The notes: generated by a model from the sequence alone, not told the origin. Counted from the stretch's first letter, positions 56,066 to 64,000 are shown. The stretch is 64,000 bases of DNA from Streptomyces sp. NBC_01264 (GCF_026340675.1 NZ_JAPEOX010000002.1:1240001-1304000), one strand, 5' to 3'. Made by a program: numbers and translations.

Positions 56066-56875
56066 TCAGAGGTTCCGGGTGCGGCGCAACAGCGCCCGGC
56101 CGGCGACGAAGTTGGCGACGATCGCGACGACGGCGAGCACCACCAGGGAGGGCCAGGCCTTGCCCAGCCCGAAGATCGCGGCGTCACGCATGCCGGTGAC
56201 GGCGTACGACACCGGGTTCACCGTGGAGATCCAGCGGAGCACGGTGGGAAGCTGCTGCGAGGTGGACAGCGACGGCGCGGCGAAGACCAGGACGGGCACC
56301 GACACGCTGGTGAGCACCATGAAGGTGCGGTAGTCGCTGATGAGGACGGCCGCCGCGAGGTACAGCCCGTTGAACGCCACCGACGAGAGCACCAGCGCCA
56401 GCAGCAGCCAGATCCAGTGGGACGCGTGGAACGGGTAGTCGAAGATGACCGCGGCGACGGCCAGGGCCAGCAGGCTCTGGGCCAGCACGAGCGAGACCCC
56501 GGCCAGGAGTTTGCCCGCCAGGAAGCGCGAGCGGCGCAGCGGCCAGCTCCAGAGCTGGGTCGACACCCCGCTCATCTCCTCCTGGAACATCGCCATGCCC
56601 GTCGTCCCGGAGGCGCTGACCACCGACATGGCCAGCACCATGGGGAGGAGGAAGACGGAGAAGGGGAGGGTCTCGCCGCGGTAGGTGATGTTTCCGACGA
56701 CGTTGCCCAGTGAGGTGTTGACCAGGAGCAGGTACACGAGCATGGGGGTCAGACCGAGGATGAGGTTGACCCGGTTGCGGGCGAGGAGCGCGTACTCCCG
56801 GTAGAACACGGCGGTGAAGTCCGCCGGTTTGCCCGACGCGACCGGCGCGGTGGTCTTGATTCCCAGATCGGCCAC
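56066..56875 (-). CDS. ABC-2 type exporter permease
   Basis: 269 residues, six membrane segments. N-terminal YREYALLARNRVNLILGL and the C-terminal ISTVNPVSYAVTGMRDA motif are typical of ABC-2 (drug/peptide) exporters. GTG 56875 lies 4 bases after the ATPase stop. With the ATPase it should export the product of the YcaO/TfuA locus or give immunity to it. Confidence 0.9.
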   Translation of the reverse strand: MADLGIKTTAPVASGKPADFTAVFYREYALLARNRVNLILGLTPMLVYLLLVNTSLGNVVGNITYRGETLPFSVFLLPMVLAMSVVSASGTTGMAMFQEEMSGVSTQLWSWPLRRSRFLAGKLLAGVSLVLAQSLLALAVAAVIFDYPFHASHWIWLLLALVLSSVAFNGLYLAAAVLISDYRTFMVLTSVSVPVLVFAAPSLSTSQQLPTVLRWISTVNPVSYAVTGMRDAAIFGLGKAWPSLVVLAVVAIVANFVAGRALLRRTRNL

Positions 56876-56879
56876 GGCG

Positions 56880-57821
56880 TCAGCCCTCGTTCCCGGTCAT
56901 GCGCAGGAAGACCTGCTCCAGCGAGTCGGTGACGGTGGAGATTCCGGTGATCGCGACTCCGGAGTCGTGGCAGTGGCGGGACAGTTGCGGCAGTACGTCC
57001 CGGACCTGCGCGTGGTCGATGCGCACCTCGGCATCCTGGGCCGTGGCGGTCAGTCCGGCCGTGGCCGCCCACTCCTTGACGACCTTGGCGCCGACCGCGT
57101 CGTCGACACTGACGAGCAGGTGTGCTCCACCGAACTCGCGGACCAGTTCGCTCGGTTGGGCGAAGCGGACCACCTTGCCCTGGTTGATGACCAGGACCCG
57201 CTGGGCGTTGCGCTCCAGCTCCTGGATGATGTGGCTGGTCCAGATCACGGTCATGCCGTACTCCTCGCGGAGCCACCGGACGAAGCGCTCGATCTGGTGC
57301 CGCCCGGCCACGTCCAGTCCGGCCGAGGGTTCGTCGAGGATGAGCAGTTCGGGGATGGTCAGCAGGGCCCGTACGAGCTGGAGCCGCTGGCGCTGTCCGC
57401 CGGACAGCTGGAAGACGAGCCGGGACAGGTGGTCCGCCAGGCCGAGGTACTCGGCCACCTCCATCGCCCAGGGGCGGGTGGTGCGCCAGGACAGGCCCTT
57501 GAACCGGGTGGCGATCAGCAGGTTGTCCAGCGCCGAGAGCATCTCGTCGTAGGGGGCGGACTGGTGCATCGCGCCGATGCCGGTCTTCGCGGCGACCGGG
57601 TCGCGGGCCGGGTCCACGCCGAACACCCGGATCCGCCCGGTGGTGGGAGGGGTGACGCCGCAGATCATCTTCATCAGGGTGGTCTTTCCGGCACCGTTGG
57701 GTCCCAGCAGCCCGATGGTCTCGCCTTTGGCTATGTCGAATGAAATACGGTCGACTGCCGGCGTCTCTTTCCCGCGATAACGCTTGGTCAGTTCCTCGGC
57801 GTTCACCACACCATTCGCCAC
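56880..57821 (-). CDS. ABC exporter ATPase (DrrA/CcmA-like)
   Basis: 313 residues from GTG 57821 with GGAGGG upstream. Walker A LLGPNGAGKTTLMKM; signature FQLSGGQRQRLQLVRALL; Walker B LLILDEPSAGLDV; H-loop WTSH. A C-terminal domain of about 90 residues follows, as in DrrA-type exporters. First gene of the leftward operon (ATPase-permease-ycaO-tfuA), divergent from the ATP-grasp gene. Confidence 0.92.
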   Translation of the reverse strand: MANGVVNAEELTKRYRGKETPAVDRISFDIAKGETIGLLGPNGAGKTTLMKMICGVTPPTTGRIRVFGVDPARDPVAAKTGIGAMHQSAPYDEMLSALDNLLIATRFKGLSWRTTRPWAMEVAEYLGLADHLSRLVFQLSGGQRQRLQLVRALLTIPELLILDEPSAGLDVAGRHQIERFVRWLREEYGMTVIWTSHIIQELERNAQRVLVINQGKVVRFAQPSELVREFGGAHLLVSVDDAVGAKVVKEWAATAGLTATAQDAEVRIDHAQVRDVLPQLSRHCHDSGVAITGISTVTDSLEQVFLRMTGNEG

Positions 57822-57990
57822 GGTCCGCCCTCCAGAATGTGATCGGTGTTTCTCTTGATGTTTCTCCGGCTCGGCCGAACAGGCTTGCTGGGGCTGGACG
57901 TTACGCCCGTGGCGCGGCACGGAAGCGGCCGCTTCCCAAGCTGCCTCGGAACTGCCTCCGTTCTGCCGCCTTCCGTGCGCGGCCGTTGGC

Positions 57991-57996
57991 TAGCAT
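57991..57996 (+). promoter_or_regulatory. Possible -10 box of a leaderless ATP-grasp message
   Basis: TAGCAT ends 6 bases before ATG 58003, and no Shine-Dalgarno is seen, which is the arrangement of leaderless Streptomyces messages. No clear -35 is visible. Confidence 0.4.
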
Positions 57997-58002
57997 GCGC
58001 AG

Positions 58003-58986
58003 ATGAGCCGTTCAGGACAGACGCAAGACCGTGACGGCCGACCCGTCGTGGTTCTCGTGAATTGCGCGGGCGGCCGTGAATTGGAGGTCGTACGGGATGC
58101 TTTGACAGGCCCTCTGGAAACTCCCGCCATTCTGATCCGGCAGGACGAACTCATGTCGACGCCCATGGCTCTGGACGTGGACACCGGCCTGCTGGAGGTC
58201 TCCGGGCGCCGGGTCAGGCCGGCCGTGGTGTGGGTGCGGCACGGTTCGGCCTGCGCGCTGATGGCGCAGGCGAGGCCCGCCGGTTCGATGACTCCGCTGC
58301 GGGCGGAGTCCTGGTCCGGGTTCCTGCGCCAGGTGGCGGCCACGGCGAGCAGCGCACTGCCCGGCGGAACGGTCGTCGGGCCGGGCCAGTTGGCTCAGGC
58401 GCGCGCCCTGGGCGTGCGGACGCCCCGTACGGTCGTCACCAATGACGTGCCGGCGGGGGCGCGCCGGGTGGGGGCGCCCACCCTCGTGGTCAAGACTCCG
58501 GACTTCCGGCTGTTCGAGCCGGACCGGCGGGGCTGGAAGGACTGCCTGCCCTCGGTCGCGGGCCGGGAGGCGGTGGAACGGGGTACCGGATCGGCCCCGG
58601 GCGGCGCGGGAGGGCGCCCGGTCGTGGTCCAGGAGTACGTGCCGCACCAGCGTGAACTGCGCGTCTTTCAACTCGACGGCGGGATCTGCGCCTTCGAGGT
58701 CCGCAAGCCCGATCCGTCGAGCCCGATGACGGATCCCGACAGCGTCACCGTGACGCGCGTCGACTGTCCCGTCCCCGCGGCCGAGGCGGTGCGCACCCTG
58801 TGCGCCGCCTGGAACCTGCGCTACGGGGCGTTCGACCTGCTCGTGTCCGACACCGGGGACGTGGTGTTCCTGGAGGCCAACCCGGACGGGGACTGGCTCT
58901 GGTTCGAACGCAAGGCGCGCTGGCACGGCGTCTCGTTCATGGCCGCCGTGATGATCCGCGAGCTGTTCGTACGCAGTACGTCGTGA
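58003..58986 (+). CDS. ATP-grasp ligase of the graspetide (MvdD/TgmB-like) type
   Basis: 327 residues. The N-terminal pre-ATP-grasp domain has an acidic-strand pattern (ILIRQDELMSTPMALDVD, RPAVVWVRHG). The ATP-grasp core has TLVVKTPDFRLFE (Lys of the ATP site), VVQEYVPHQRELRVFQLD, and the C-terminal metal-site motif VVFLEANPDGDWLWFE, which in MvdD/TgmB ligases reads EANPxGQWLW. These enzymes join Asp/Glu side chains to Thr, Ser or Lys in peptides. First gene of the rightward arm. Graspetide precursors are usually adjacent; none with a typical core is seen here. Confidence 0.85.
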   Translation: MSRSGQTQDRDGRPVVVLVNCAGGRELEVVRDALTGPLETPAILIRQDELMSTPMALDVDTGLLEVSGRRVRPAVVWVRHGSACALMAQARPAGSMTPLRAESWSGFLRQVAATASSALPGGTVVGPGQLAQARALGVRTPRTVVTNDVPAGARRVGAPTLVVKTPDFRLFEPDRRGWKDCLPSVAGREAVERGTGSAPGGAGGRPVVVQEYVPHQRELRVFQLDGGICAFEVRKPDPSSPMTDPDSVTVTRVDCPVPAAEAVRTLCAAWNLRYGAFDLLVSDTGDVVFLEANPDGDWLWFERKARWHGVSFMAAVMIRELFVRSTS

Positions 58987-59030
58987 GGAGTACGTCGTGA
59001 GGAGTGCGCCGTGAGGAGTGCGTCGTGAGG
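58975..59030 (+). repeat. Four tandem 14-bp repeats spanning the ATP-grasp stop codon
   Basis: Units AGTACGTCGTGAGG at 58975-58988 and 58989-59002, then AGTGCGCCGTGAGG and AGTGCGTCGTGAGG. The first holds the TGA of the ATP-grasp gene; each contains GTGAGGAG, so repeated start/ribosome-site-like pairs arise, and the last supplies the GAGGAG for the HTH gene. Confidence 0.85.
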
Positions 59031-59041
59031 AGCTCGCGCCG

Positions 59042-59491
59042 GTGACGGCGTTACGGGGTGCCGAGATCTCCAGCCGGGGCCTGGTGCTCGTGGCCCTGGT
59101 GGCGCGGGGTCATACGACCGACCGCGTGGCCCGTGCGCTGCGCCTGAGCAGGCACACGGTGGGCGAGGAGATCAGTGTCCTGCTCGACCGGTTCAACTGC
59201 AGGAACAGGGCGGAGCTGGTGGCCTACTGCTACGTCCACCGGCTCCTGCCGATCGATGTCTGGCCGCCGCCGTGCGGCCCCGTGAAAGGGGTGGATGACG
59301 TGTTCGACCCTCTGACCGCTCTGCGCGAGGCCGGGCTTCCGGTCGACCAGTTGAGCACCGCGCAGCGCGAGGTGCTGGCGGGCCTGACCGAGGAGGAGAC
59401 CTCGGTCGTCGTATCGGTGCAACTGCGGCTGGTCGAGGCGGATTCCGGTGCTGACGCCGAGGTGTGGGCGCACGACCTGAAGCTGCTCTGA
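59042..59491 (+). CDS. LuxR-type HTH protein fused to a small acidic domain
   Basis: 149 residues from GTG 59042 (GAGGAG upstream). Residues 5-60 are a GerE/LuxR HTH (ISSRGLVLVALVARGHTTDR, RVARALRLSRHTVGEEIS). After a Pro-rich linker (WPPPCGPVKG) comes an acidic domain of about 64 residues (FDPLTALREAGLPVDQLS, LAGLTEEETSVVVSVQLRL, ending AHDLKLL). The latter resembles the small free-standing proteins found in actinomycete RiPP loci that NCBI names aroma-sacti cluster domain; I give this from memory. An internal GTG at 59300 with AAAGGGG at 59285 could make the domain alone (about 63 residues). It may be a regulator only, or also a leader-like or precursor peptide. Confidence 0.75.
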   Translation: MTALRGAEISSRGLVLVALVARGHTTDRVARALRLSRHTVGEEISVLLDRFNCRNRAELVAYCYVHRLLPIDVWPPPCGPVKGVDDVFDPLTALREAGLPVDQLSTAQREVLAGLTEEETSVVVSVQLRLVEADSGADAEVWAHDLKLL

Positions 59492-59497
59492 GCCCGG

Positions 59498-62461
59498 ATG
59501 AGCCGGAGACTGGTGGTCGTCCTCTTCCTCGATCTGGTCGGGTGGACCCGGCTCGCCGAGCGCGTGGACCCGGAGTCGCTGCAGGGGCTGCTCGACGAGT
59601 ACTACGAGATCTGCTCGGTCGCGGTGGAGGAACAGGGCGGGGTCGTCGAGAAGTTCATCGGTGACGCCGTCATGGCGGTCTTCGGTGCGGACACCTCCCA
59701 GGAGGACGACGCCCCGCGGGCGCTGCGCGCGGCCACCCGGATCCGCGCCGAGGTCCGCGATCTGCGCACGCCCGCCACCGACGCGGCCGCGGTCGAGGTC
59801 CACTGCGGAATCGCGGCCGGCGAGGCGCTGGTGACGCGTTCGGCCCGGGCCGGCATCCGGGTCGTCGGCGACGTGGTCAACCTCGCCGCGCGCCTCCAGT
59901 CCCTGGCCGTCGCCGGGGAGATCATCGTGAACGAGACCGTGGCACACCTGGCCCGCCCGCACTACACGATGGTCCCGGTGCCGCCGGTGACGCTGAAGGG
60001 CAAGTCCGAACCGGTCCCGGTCCTGGTGGTCACCGGTGAGGCGGCCGCGGACGGGGCGGGCGAGAACTCCCTCATGGTGGACCGCAGCGCCGAACGCCAC
60101 CGGCTGCGCCGGATCTACCACCGGGTGGCCCGGGAGCGGCGCGCCGAACTGGTGACCGTGCTCGGGCCGCCCGGGATCGGCAAGACCCGCCTGGTCCGGG
60201 AGGCCGTGGACGATCTCGTGGCGGCCGGGGCGAGGCCCGTCGCCGTGTTCGGCAGTTGCCAGTCGTACGGAACCGCCGGGAACCACGGGGCGCTCGTCGA
60301 GATGCTGGACGCGCTGATCCGGCGGGCGCCGTCCTGCGCGGAGCTGCTGCGGGCGGACGAGCGGATCGCCGCAGTGCTCGCGGCCCTGCGCGAGGCCTCG
60401 CTGCCCCGGCGGGCCGGTGCGGTCCCGGGCCCGGGCGTGGAGGAGGTGTCCTGGGCGACCCGCGAGCTGCTCACCACCGCGGCCGGCAGCCCGCTGGTCG
60501 TGGTGTGGGACAACCTCGCCTGGGCCGGGCAGTCGCTCCTGCGGCTCATCGGCGAGCTGATGGACGGGCTGCGGGACCTCCCGCTCCTGATGGTCTGCGT
60601 ATCCCGGCCGGAGCTCGCGGAACGGGAAGGGCCCTGGTCGCAGGAGGCCGACCTGATCGAGGTCGGGGCGCTGGTCCCGGCCGACAGCGCGCGCCTCGCG
60701 GTCTCACTGGCCGGGTCCGGGAGCGGTGACGAGGTGGAACTGCACGGGCTCGACCTGGCCGAACACGTGGACCGGGTCGCCCTGTACAGCGCGGGCAACC
60801 CGCTGTACATCCGGCTGATGATGGACTGGCTGAGGAACGGCCGGACCGTCGACGAGGTGCCGCCGAGCATCACGGCCATGGTGGGGGCGATGATCGACCG
60901 GCTGCCCGCGCCGGGCCGGCGGCTGCTGGGCGCGGCTTCGGTGATCGGGCCCTCGTTCACCCTGGAGCAGCTCGCGCTGCTGGGCGAGCCGGCTCCCGAG
61001 GCGGCGGTCGCGGAGCTCGCCGGGCGGCGGCTGTTCCGGGCCACGGAGGAGGCGGGGGGCTACCGCTTCGTCCAGCAGCCGGTGCACGAAGTGGCGTACG
61101 GCAGGCTGGAGAAGGAGCAGCGCGTCTCCTGGCACCGGCGGCTGGCCGAGCACGGGTTCAGTCCGGGCTTCCACCTCGAAGCCGCCACCCGGCTCCTCGG
61201 CGGGCTGCGCCCGGACGACGCGGAGCTGCCCGAGCTGGCGCGGCAGGCGGCCGGGGCCCTGCTGGGCGAAGGCACCGTGGCGCTGCGGCAGCGCGACGTG
61301 CCGACGGCGATCGGGCTGCTCGGACGGGCCCTCGTACTGGCGCGGGGCGGACCCGACCGGTGCCGGTCGGTCGCGGCCGTCCGGCTGAGCGACGCCCTCA
61401 TGCTGTCCGGGGACACCCGGGGGGCGCTGGAGGTGGTGGAGGGTGGGTGGCGCGACACCGGGCCCGGAGGCGGGCCCGGGACCGGCACCGCCCCGGCCCT
61501 GGTGCGAGTGCAGCGGCTCCTGCTGGCCGCCCGGCTCGGCAAGGTCACGGCCGCGGACCTGGAGGGGCTGCGGGCCGCGCTCGGCGGCGCGGAGCCCGAC
61601 CGGTCGGCGCCGTGCCGGTTCGAGCAACTGCGGATGCTGATCCACCTGGACCACGGCCGGTTCGGGGCGGCCGAGGAGGCGGCCTGCGCCGCGCTCGCCC
61701 ACGCCCGGGACTCCGCCGACGCGTACGAGGAGGACCGGCTGCTGGTGGCCCTGTGCGAGATCCGGCAGTGGTCGCCGAGTCCCATCGCGCAGAAGCTCGC
61801 CGGGTGCGCGGAGCTCCTGGAGCGGTTCGCCGCCGACCGCTTCCTGGCCCTGCCCGCGCTGGCCGCCCGCGCACGCTGCCTGGCACTGACCGGGGACCGG
61901 AGCGGTGCGCGTTCGGCGCTGACCGAGGCCGAGTCCGTCGTCGTACAGCTCCGGCTGACCATGGGGCGGGTCCTGGTCGATCAGGTGGCCGCGCTGGCCG
62001 CCTCGCTGGACGGCGAGCACGCGGAGGCCGAGCGGCGCTACCGCCGCGCGGCGGACGCTCTCGAAGAGGCCGGCTACGTACCGGTGGCGCTGACCATGCG
62101 GGTGCAGGCGGCCCGCGAGTGCGCCCGCCGGGGCCGGGCGGACGAGGCGGCCCGCAGGATCGCGGAACTGCTCGCGCGGCGTGAGGAGATGGACGTCCGG
62201 GGCCGGATCCTGTGCCTGTCCGCCGCCGTACTGGGCGCCGCGGCGCAGGGCCGCGCCGAGCCGGTGCGCGCCGAGGTGCTGCGCCTGCTCCGGGACCTCG
62301 ACGACCCGTGCCTGCGGGGCGAGGTCTGCTTCGACCTGGCCCGGGCCCACCGCCTCCTGGGCGAGGGGACCGAGGCCCTGGCCATGGCCGGGCGGGCCGC
62401 CGAGAGCTACGCGGCCGTCGGCGCGGTGAAACCGCTGGAGGCGGTACGGGCATGGATGTGA
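59498..62461 (+). CDS. Class III adenylate cyclase-AAA ATPase-TPR protein
   Basis: 987 residues. A CHD nucleotidyl cyclase domain (about 5-175) has both metal Asp residues (VLFLDLVGWTRL and FIGDAVMAVFGA). A STAND-type AAA domain (about 195-540) has Walker A LGPPGIGKTRLVRE and Walker B LVVVWDNL. Degenerate TPR-like helices fill the rest (about 560-985). Lacks the LuxR HTH that MalT-type proteins have at the C-terminus; instead an HTH protein is encoded 6 bases upstream, suggesting a split regulator. It may make cAMP or use the domain as a switch. Overlaps the subtilisin start by 10 bases. Confidence 0.9.
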   Translation: MSRRLVVVLFLDLVGWTRLAERVDPESLQGLLDEYYEICSVAVEEQGGVVEKFIGDAVMAVFGADTSQEDDAPRALRAATRIRAEVRDLRTPATDAAAVEVHCGIAAGEALVTRSARAGIRVVGDVVNLAARLQSLAVAGEIIVNETVAHLARPHYTMVPVPPVTLKGKSEPVPVLVVTGEAAADGAGENSLMVDRSAERHRLRRIYHRVARERRAELVTVLGPPGIGKTRLVREAVDDLVAAGARPVAVFGSCQSYGTAGNHGALVEMLDALIRRAPSCAELLRADERIAAVLAALREASLPRRAGAVPGPGVEEVSWATRELLTTAAGSPLVVVWDNLAWAGQSLLRLIGELMDGLRDLPLLMVCVSRPELAEREGPWSQEADLIEVGALVPADSARLAVSLAGSGSGDEVELHGLDLAEHVDRVALYSAGNPLYIRLMMDWLRNGRTVDEVPPSITAMVGAMIDRLPAPGRRLLGAASVIGPSFTLEQLALLGEPAPEAAVAELAGRRLFRATEEAGGYRFVQQPVHEVAYGRLEKEQRVSWHRRLAEHGFSPGFHLEAATRLLGGLRPDDAELPELARQAAGALLGEGTVALRQRDVPTAIGLLGRALVLARGGPDRCRSVAAVRLSDALMLSGDTRGALEVVEGGWRDTGPGGGPGTGTAPALVRVQRLLLAARLGKVTAADLEGLRAALGGAEPDRSAPCRFEQLRMLIHLDHGRFGAAEEAACAALAHARDSADAYEEDRLLVALCEIRQWSPSPIAQKLAGCAELLERFAADRFLALPALAARARCLALTGDRSGARSALTEAESVVVQLRLTMGRVLVDQVAALAASLDGEHAEAERRYRRAADALEEAGYVPVALTMRVQAARECARRGRADEAARRIAELLARREEMDVRGRILCLSAAVLGAAAQGRAEPVRAEVLRLLRDLDDPCLRGEVCFDLARAHRLLGEGTEALAMAGRAAESYAAVGAVKPLEAVRAWM

Positions 62462-63330
62462 GCGGTGCGCCCTGGCGGCGCGAGCGGCGGCCGCACGCGT
62501 CGGGGATGCCCGCGTGGAGCATGCCGGCCGGCGGGGACCCCGGCGACGCCCTGCCGACGGCCCTGTTCGCGGGGATCGGCCCGCGCTGGGCGTGGGAGGG
62601 CGCGACCGGAGAGGGCGTACGGGTCTGCGTGCTCGACAGCGGTGTCCAGGCCGGGCATCCGCTCGTCGGCACGGTCGAGCGGGCCTGGCAGGTGGTGACC
62701 GCCGAGGGCCGGGCTCCGCGGGTGGAGGAGTGCGAGCCGCAGGACGGTGCCGGGCACGGCACCGCCTGCGCGGGGATCATCCGCTCCCTCGCGCCCGGGG
62801 CTTCGCTCAGTTCGCTCAAGGTGCTCGGCGACGGAAGGGCGGGCAGCGCCTCCGCGCTGATCGCCGGGCTGGCCTTCGCGATCGAGGAGGGGTTCGATGT
62901 CATCAGCATGAGCCTGTCGACGACCCGGGTCGAATTCCGCGACCGGCTGGCCGAGTTGTGCGACCGCGCCTACTTCCGGCGGACCGCGGTGGTGGCGGCG
63001 GCGCACAACCTGCCCATCGAGAGCTTTCCCTGGAACTTCGCCTCGGTGATCTCGGTCGCCAGCCACGCCGAGCCGGACGGCATGCGCTTCTACTACAACG
63101 CCGCTCCCCCGGTCGAGTTCCGTGCCCGGGGGGTGCGCGTACCGGTGGCGAGCCTGGGTGGCGGCACGGTCCGCAACACCGGGAACAGCTTCGCGGCGCC
63201 GCACATGGCCGGGATCGCGGCCCTCGTCCTGAGCAAGCATCCGTGGCTCACGCCGTTCCAGCTCAAGAGCGTCCTGTACCACTGCGCGGCGAACGTATCG
63301 GTCCGAGGAGAAGGAGGCAGAGAAGAATGA
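62452..63330 (+). CDS. Subtilisin-family (S8) serine protease without signal peptide
   Basis: 292 residues. Catalytic Asp62 in VCVLDSGVQ, His102 in GAGHGTACAG, Ser246 in GNSFAAPHMAG; oxyanion Asn in AAHNLPIES. There is no signal peptide, propeptide or membrane helix, so it is cytosolic, like leader-processing or regulatory proteases rather than secreted subtilisins. The start overlaps the cyclase/AAA gene by 10 bases (ATGGATGTGA) and the GAF gene by 4. In a RiPP locus it could cut a leader peptide; it could equally cleave a regulator. Confidence 0.9.
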   Translation: MDVSGAPWRRERRPHASGMPAWSMPAGGDPGDALPTALFAGIGPRWAWEGATGEGVRVCVLDSGVQAGHPLVGTVERAWQVVTAEGRAPRVEECEPQDGAGHGTACAGIIRSLAPGASLSSLKVLGDGRAGSASALIAGLAFAIEEGFDVISMSLSTTRVEFRDRLAELCDRAYFRRTAVVAAAHNLPIESFPWNFASVISVASHAEPDGMRFYYNAAPPVEFRARGVRVPVASLGGGTVRNTGNSFAAPHMAGIAALVLSKHPWLTPFQLKSVLYHCAANVSVRGEGGREE

Positions 63331-63965
63331 AACCCTGGCCGCACGATCTGATGGCCACCGAACGCCGGCTCCTGCAGTCTGTCGTCACGGTGGCCCGGTA
63401 CATCTACGGGGCGGCCGCGTCCTCGGTCTTCATGGTGAGCCCCGACACCGGCGAGCTGATCTTCGCGGCGGTGGCGGGCGAGGGCGAACAGGGCCTGGTC
63501 GGCCGGCGCTTCGAGCCAGGCACCGGCATCGCCGGCTGGGTGGCGGCCAGCGGGCAGCCGCTGATCACGGACGACGTGGGCGCGACGGACCGGTTCGCCC
63601 GCGACGCCGCGGCCTCCACCGGGTACGTTCCCGCGAGCATCATGGCCGCCCCGCTCATCGCGGACGGGGAGTGCATCGGCGTGATCGAGGTACTGGACCG
63701 CCACGCCCACGCCGAGCACGCTCCCGGCCGGGAGCTCGACGACATCGAGCTGCTGGGTCTGCTCGCCACGCAGGCCGCCCTGAGCCTCGCGCTGCTGCGG
63801 CGCAGCGAGCAGGCCGCGAGCGGGGGGCCGCGCCTGGGAGAGCTGGTGGCCCGGCTGTCCGAGCACGCGGTCATGGACGCGTCCGACCCGTTGGCCGTCT
63901 CCCTGCTGAGCCTCTCGCTGGACCTGCTGGACCGCGGCGCGCACCCCGGTTCGAAGGTGGTCTGA
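63327..63965 (+). CDS. GAF-domain protein
   Basis: 212 residues. The GAF domain (about 15-165) contains AASSVFMVSPDTGELIFAAV, FEPGTGIAGWVAASGQPLI, and VPASIMAAPLIADGECIGVIEVLDR, all typical. A short helical tail follows. No output domain is seen, so it must work by binding partners. ATGA overlaps the subtilisin stop. Translational coupling of cyclase/AAA, protease and GAF genes suggests a signalling unit that senses a small ligand. Confidence 0.88.
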   Translation: MKPWPHDLMATERRLLQSVVTVARYIYGAAASSVFMVSPDTGELIFAAVAGEGEQGLVGRRFEPGTGIAGWVAASGQPLITDDVGATDRFARDAAASTGYVPASIMAAPLIADGECIGVIEVLDRHAHAEHAPGRELDDIELLGLLATQAALSLALLRRSEQAASGGPRLGELVARLSEHAVMDASDPLAVSLLSLSLDLLDRGAHPGSKVV

Positions 63966-64000
63966 CGGCCGAAGGAGACGGAACGCAGACGTACCGGCGA

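Noticed and set aside
57846..58034. A 62-residue plus-strand frame in the gap between the ABC ATPase and ATP-grasp genes, considered as RiPP precursor
   Set aside because: No ribosome site, no leader/core pattern, runs into the ATP-grasp gene, and its base use is not coding-like.
58975..59030. Tandem repeats considered as a CRISPR-like array
   Set aside because: Contiguous 14-base units without spacers and no cas genes.
62212..62451. Upstream extension of the subtilisin frame
   Set aside because: It lies inside the cyclase/AAA gene in another frame; the protein begins at ATG 62452 next to that gene's stop.

Overview
The window is high-GC actinomycete DNA, almost certainly Streptomyces or a close relative. 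Third codon positions are nearly all G/C, GTG and TTG starts are common, and there are lipobox L,D-transpeptidases, a remnant of the shared sugar-ABC ATPase MsiK, a perfect Rex operator and a DmdR-like iron box. I saw no rRNA, tRNA, CRISPR array, insertion sequence or phage gene.

Layout. 1-7.4 kb is galactoside and galactose use: a ROK repressor (cut by the window edge) divergent from a cytosolic GH36 alpha-galactosidase, a phosphodiesterase, galT-galK, and a DeoR-type repressor with a likely operator in front of galT. 7.4-14.1 kb holds an exporter/thioesterase pair, a 2,4-dienoyl-CoA reductase, an L,D-transpeptidase and two small unknowns. 14.1-22.6 kb is a damaged stretch. A GH38 alpha-mannosidase, two sugar ABC permeases, their binding protein and a PaaI-type thioesterase each carry one net 1-base frameshift, and an MsiK-like ATPase has lost two internal blocks. 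22.6-27.8 kb has regulators, an SDR, stress proteins and a PLP-dependent dehydratase. 28-34.4 kb encodes secreted GH27 and GH89 glycosidases and a membrane-anchored sulfite-oxidase-fold protein. 34.4-38.6 kb is a complete iron-siderophore ABC importer. 38.7-53.3 kb is mixed: a metallophosphoesterase/CYTH-like pair, a Rex-controlled doxX broken by an in-frame TGA, an esterase, a P450, an SDR, a TetR/VOC/DinB group, an acyl-CoA hydrolase, a second L,D-transpeptidase, a frameshifted FAD monooxygenase, and an AraC/MFS pair.

53.4-64 kb is the most interesting part. One arm reads leftward: ABC ATPase, ABC-2 permease, YcaO, TfuA. The divergent arm reads rightward: a graspetide-type ATP-grasp ligase, a LuxR-type HTH fused in frame to a small acidic domain, an adenylate-cyclase/AAA/TPR protein, a cytosolic subtilisin and a GAF protein. 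YcaO-TfuA pairs are known to install thioamides, and this ATP-grasp type makes macrolactones or macrolactams on peptides. The locus therefore looks like a ribosomal-peptide (RiPP) pathway with an unusual regulatory and protease module. No classical precursor gene is obvious; the best candidate is the acidic C-terminal domain of the HTH protein, which has its own internal start and ribosome site.

Caution. Seven simple lesions (five net 1-base shifts at 16.9-22.5 kb, one more at 50.86 kb, one TGA for TGG) and one ACG where an ATG is expected lie in otherwise well-kept frames. Two of the shifts are in 7-base G/C runs. Consensus errors are a real alternative to gene decay. The MsiK remnant, with two block deletions, is the exception.
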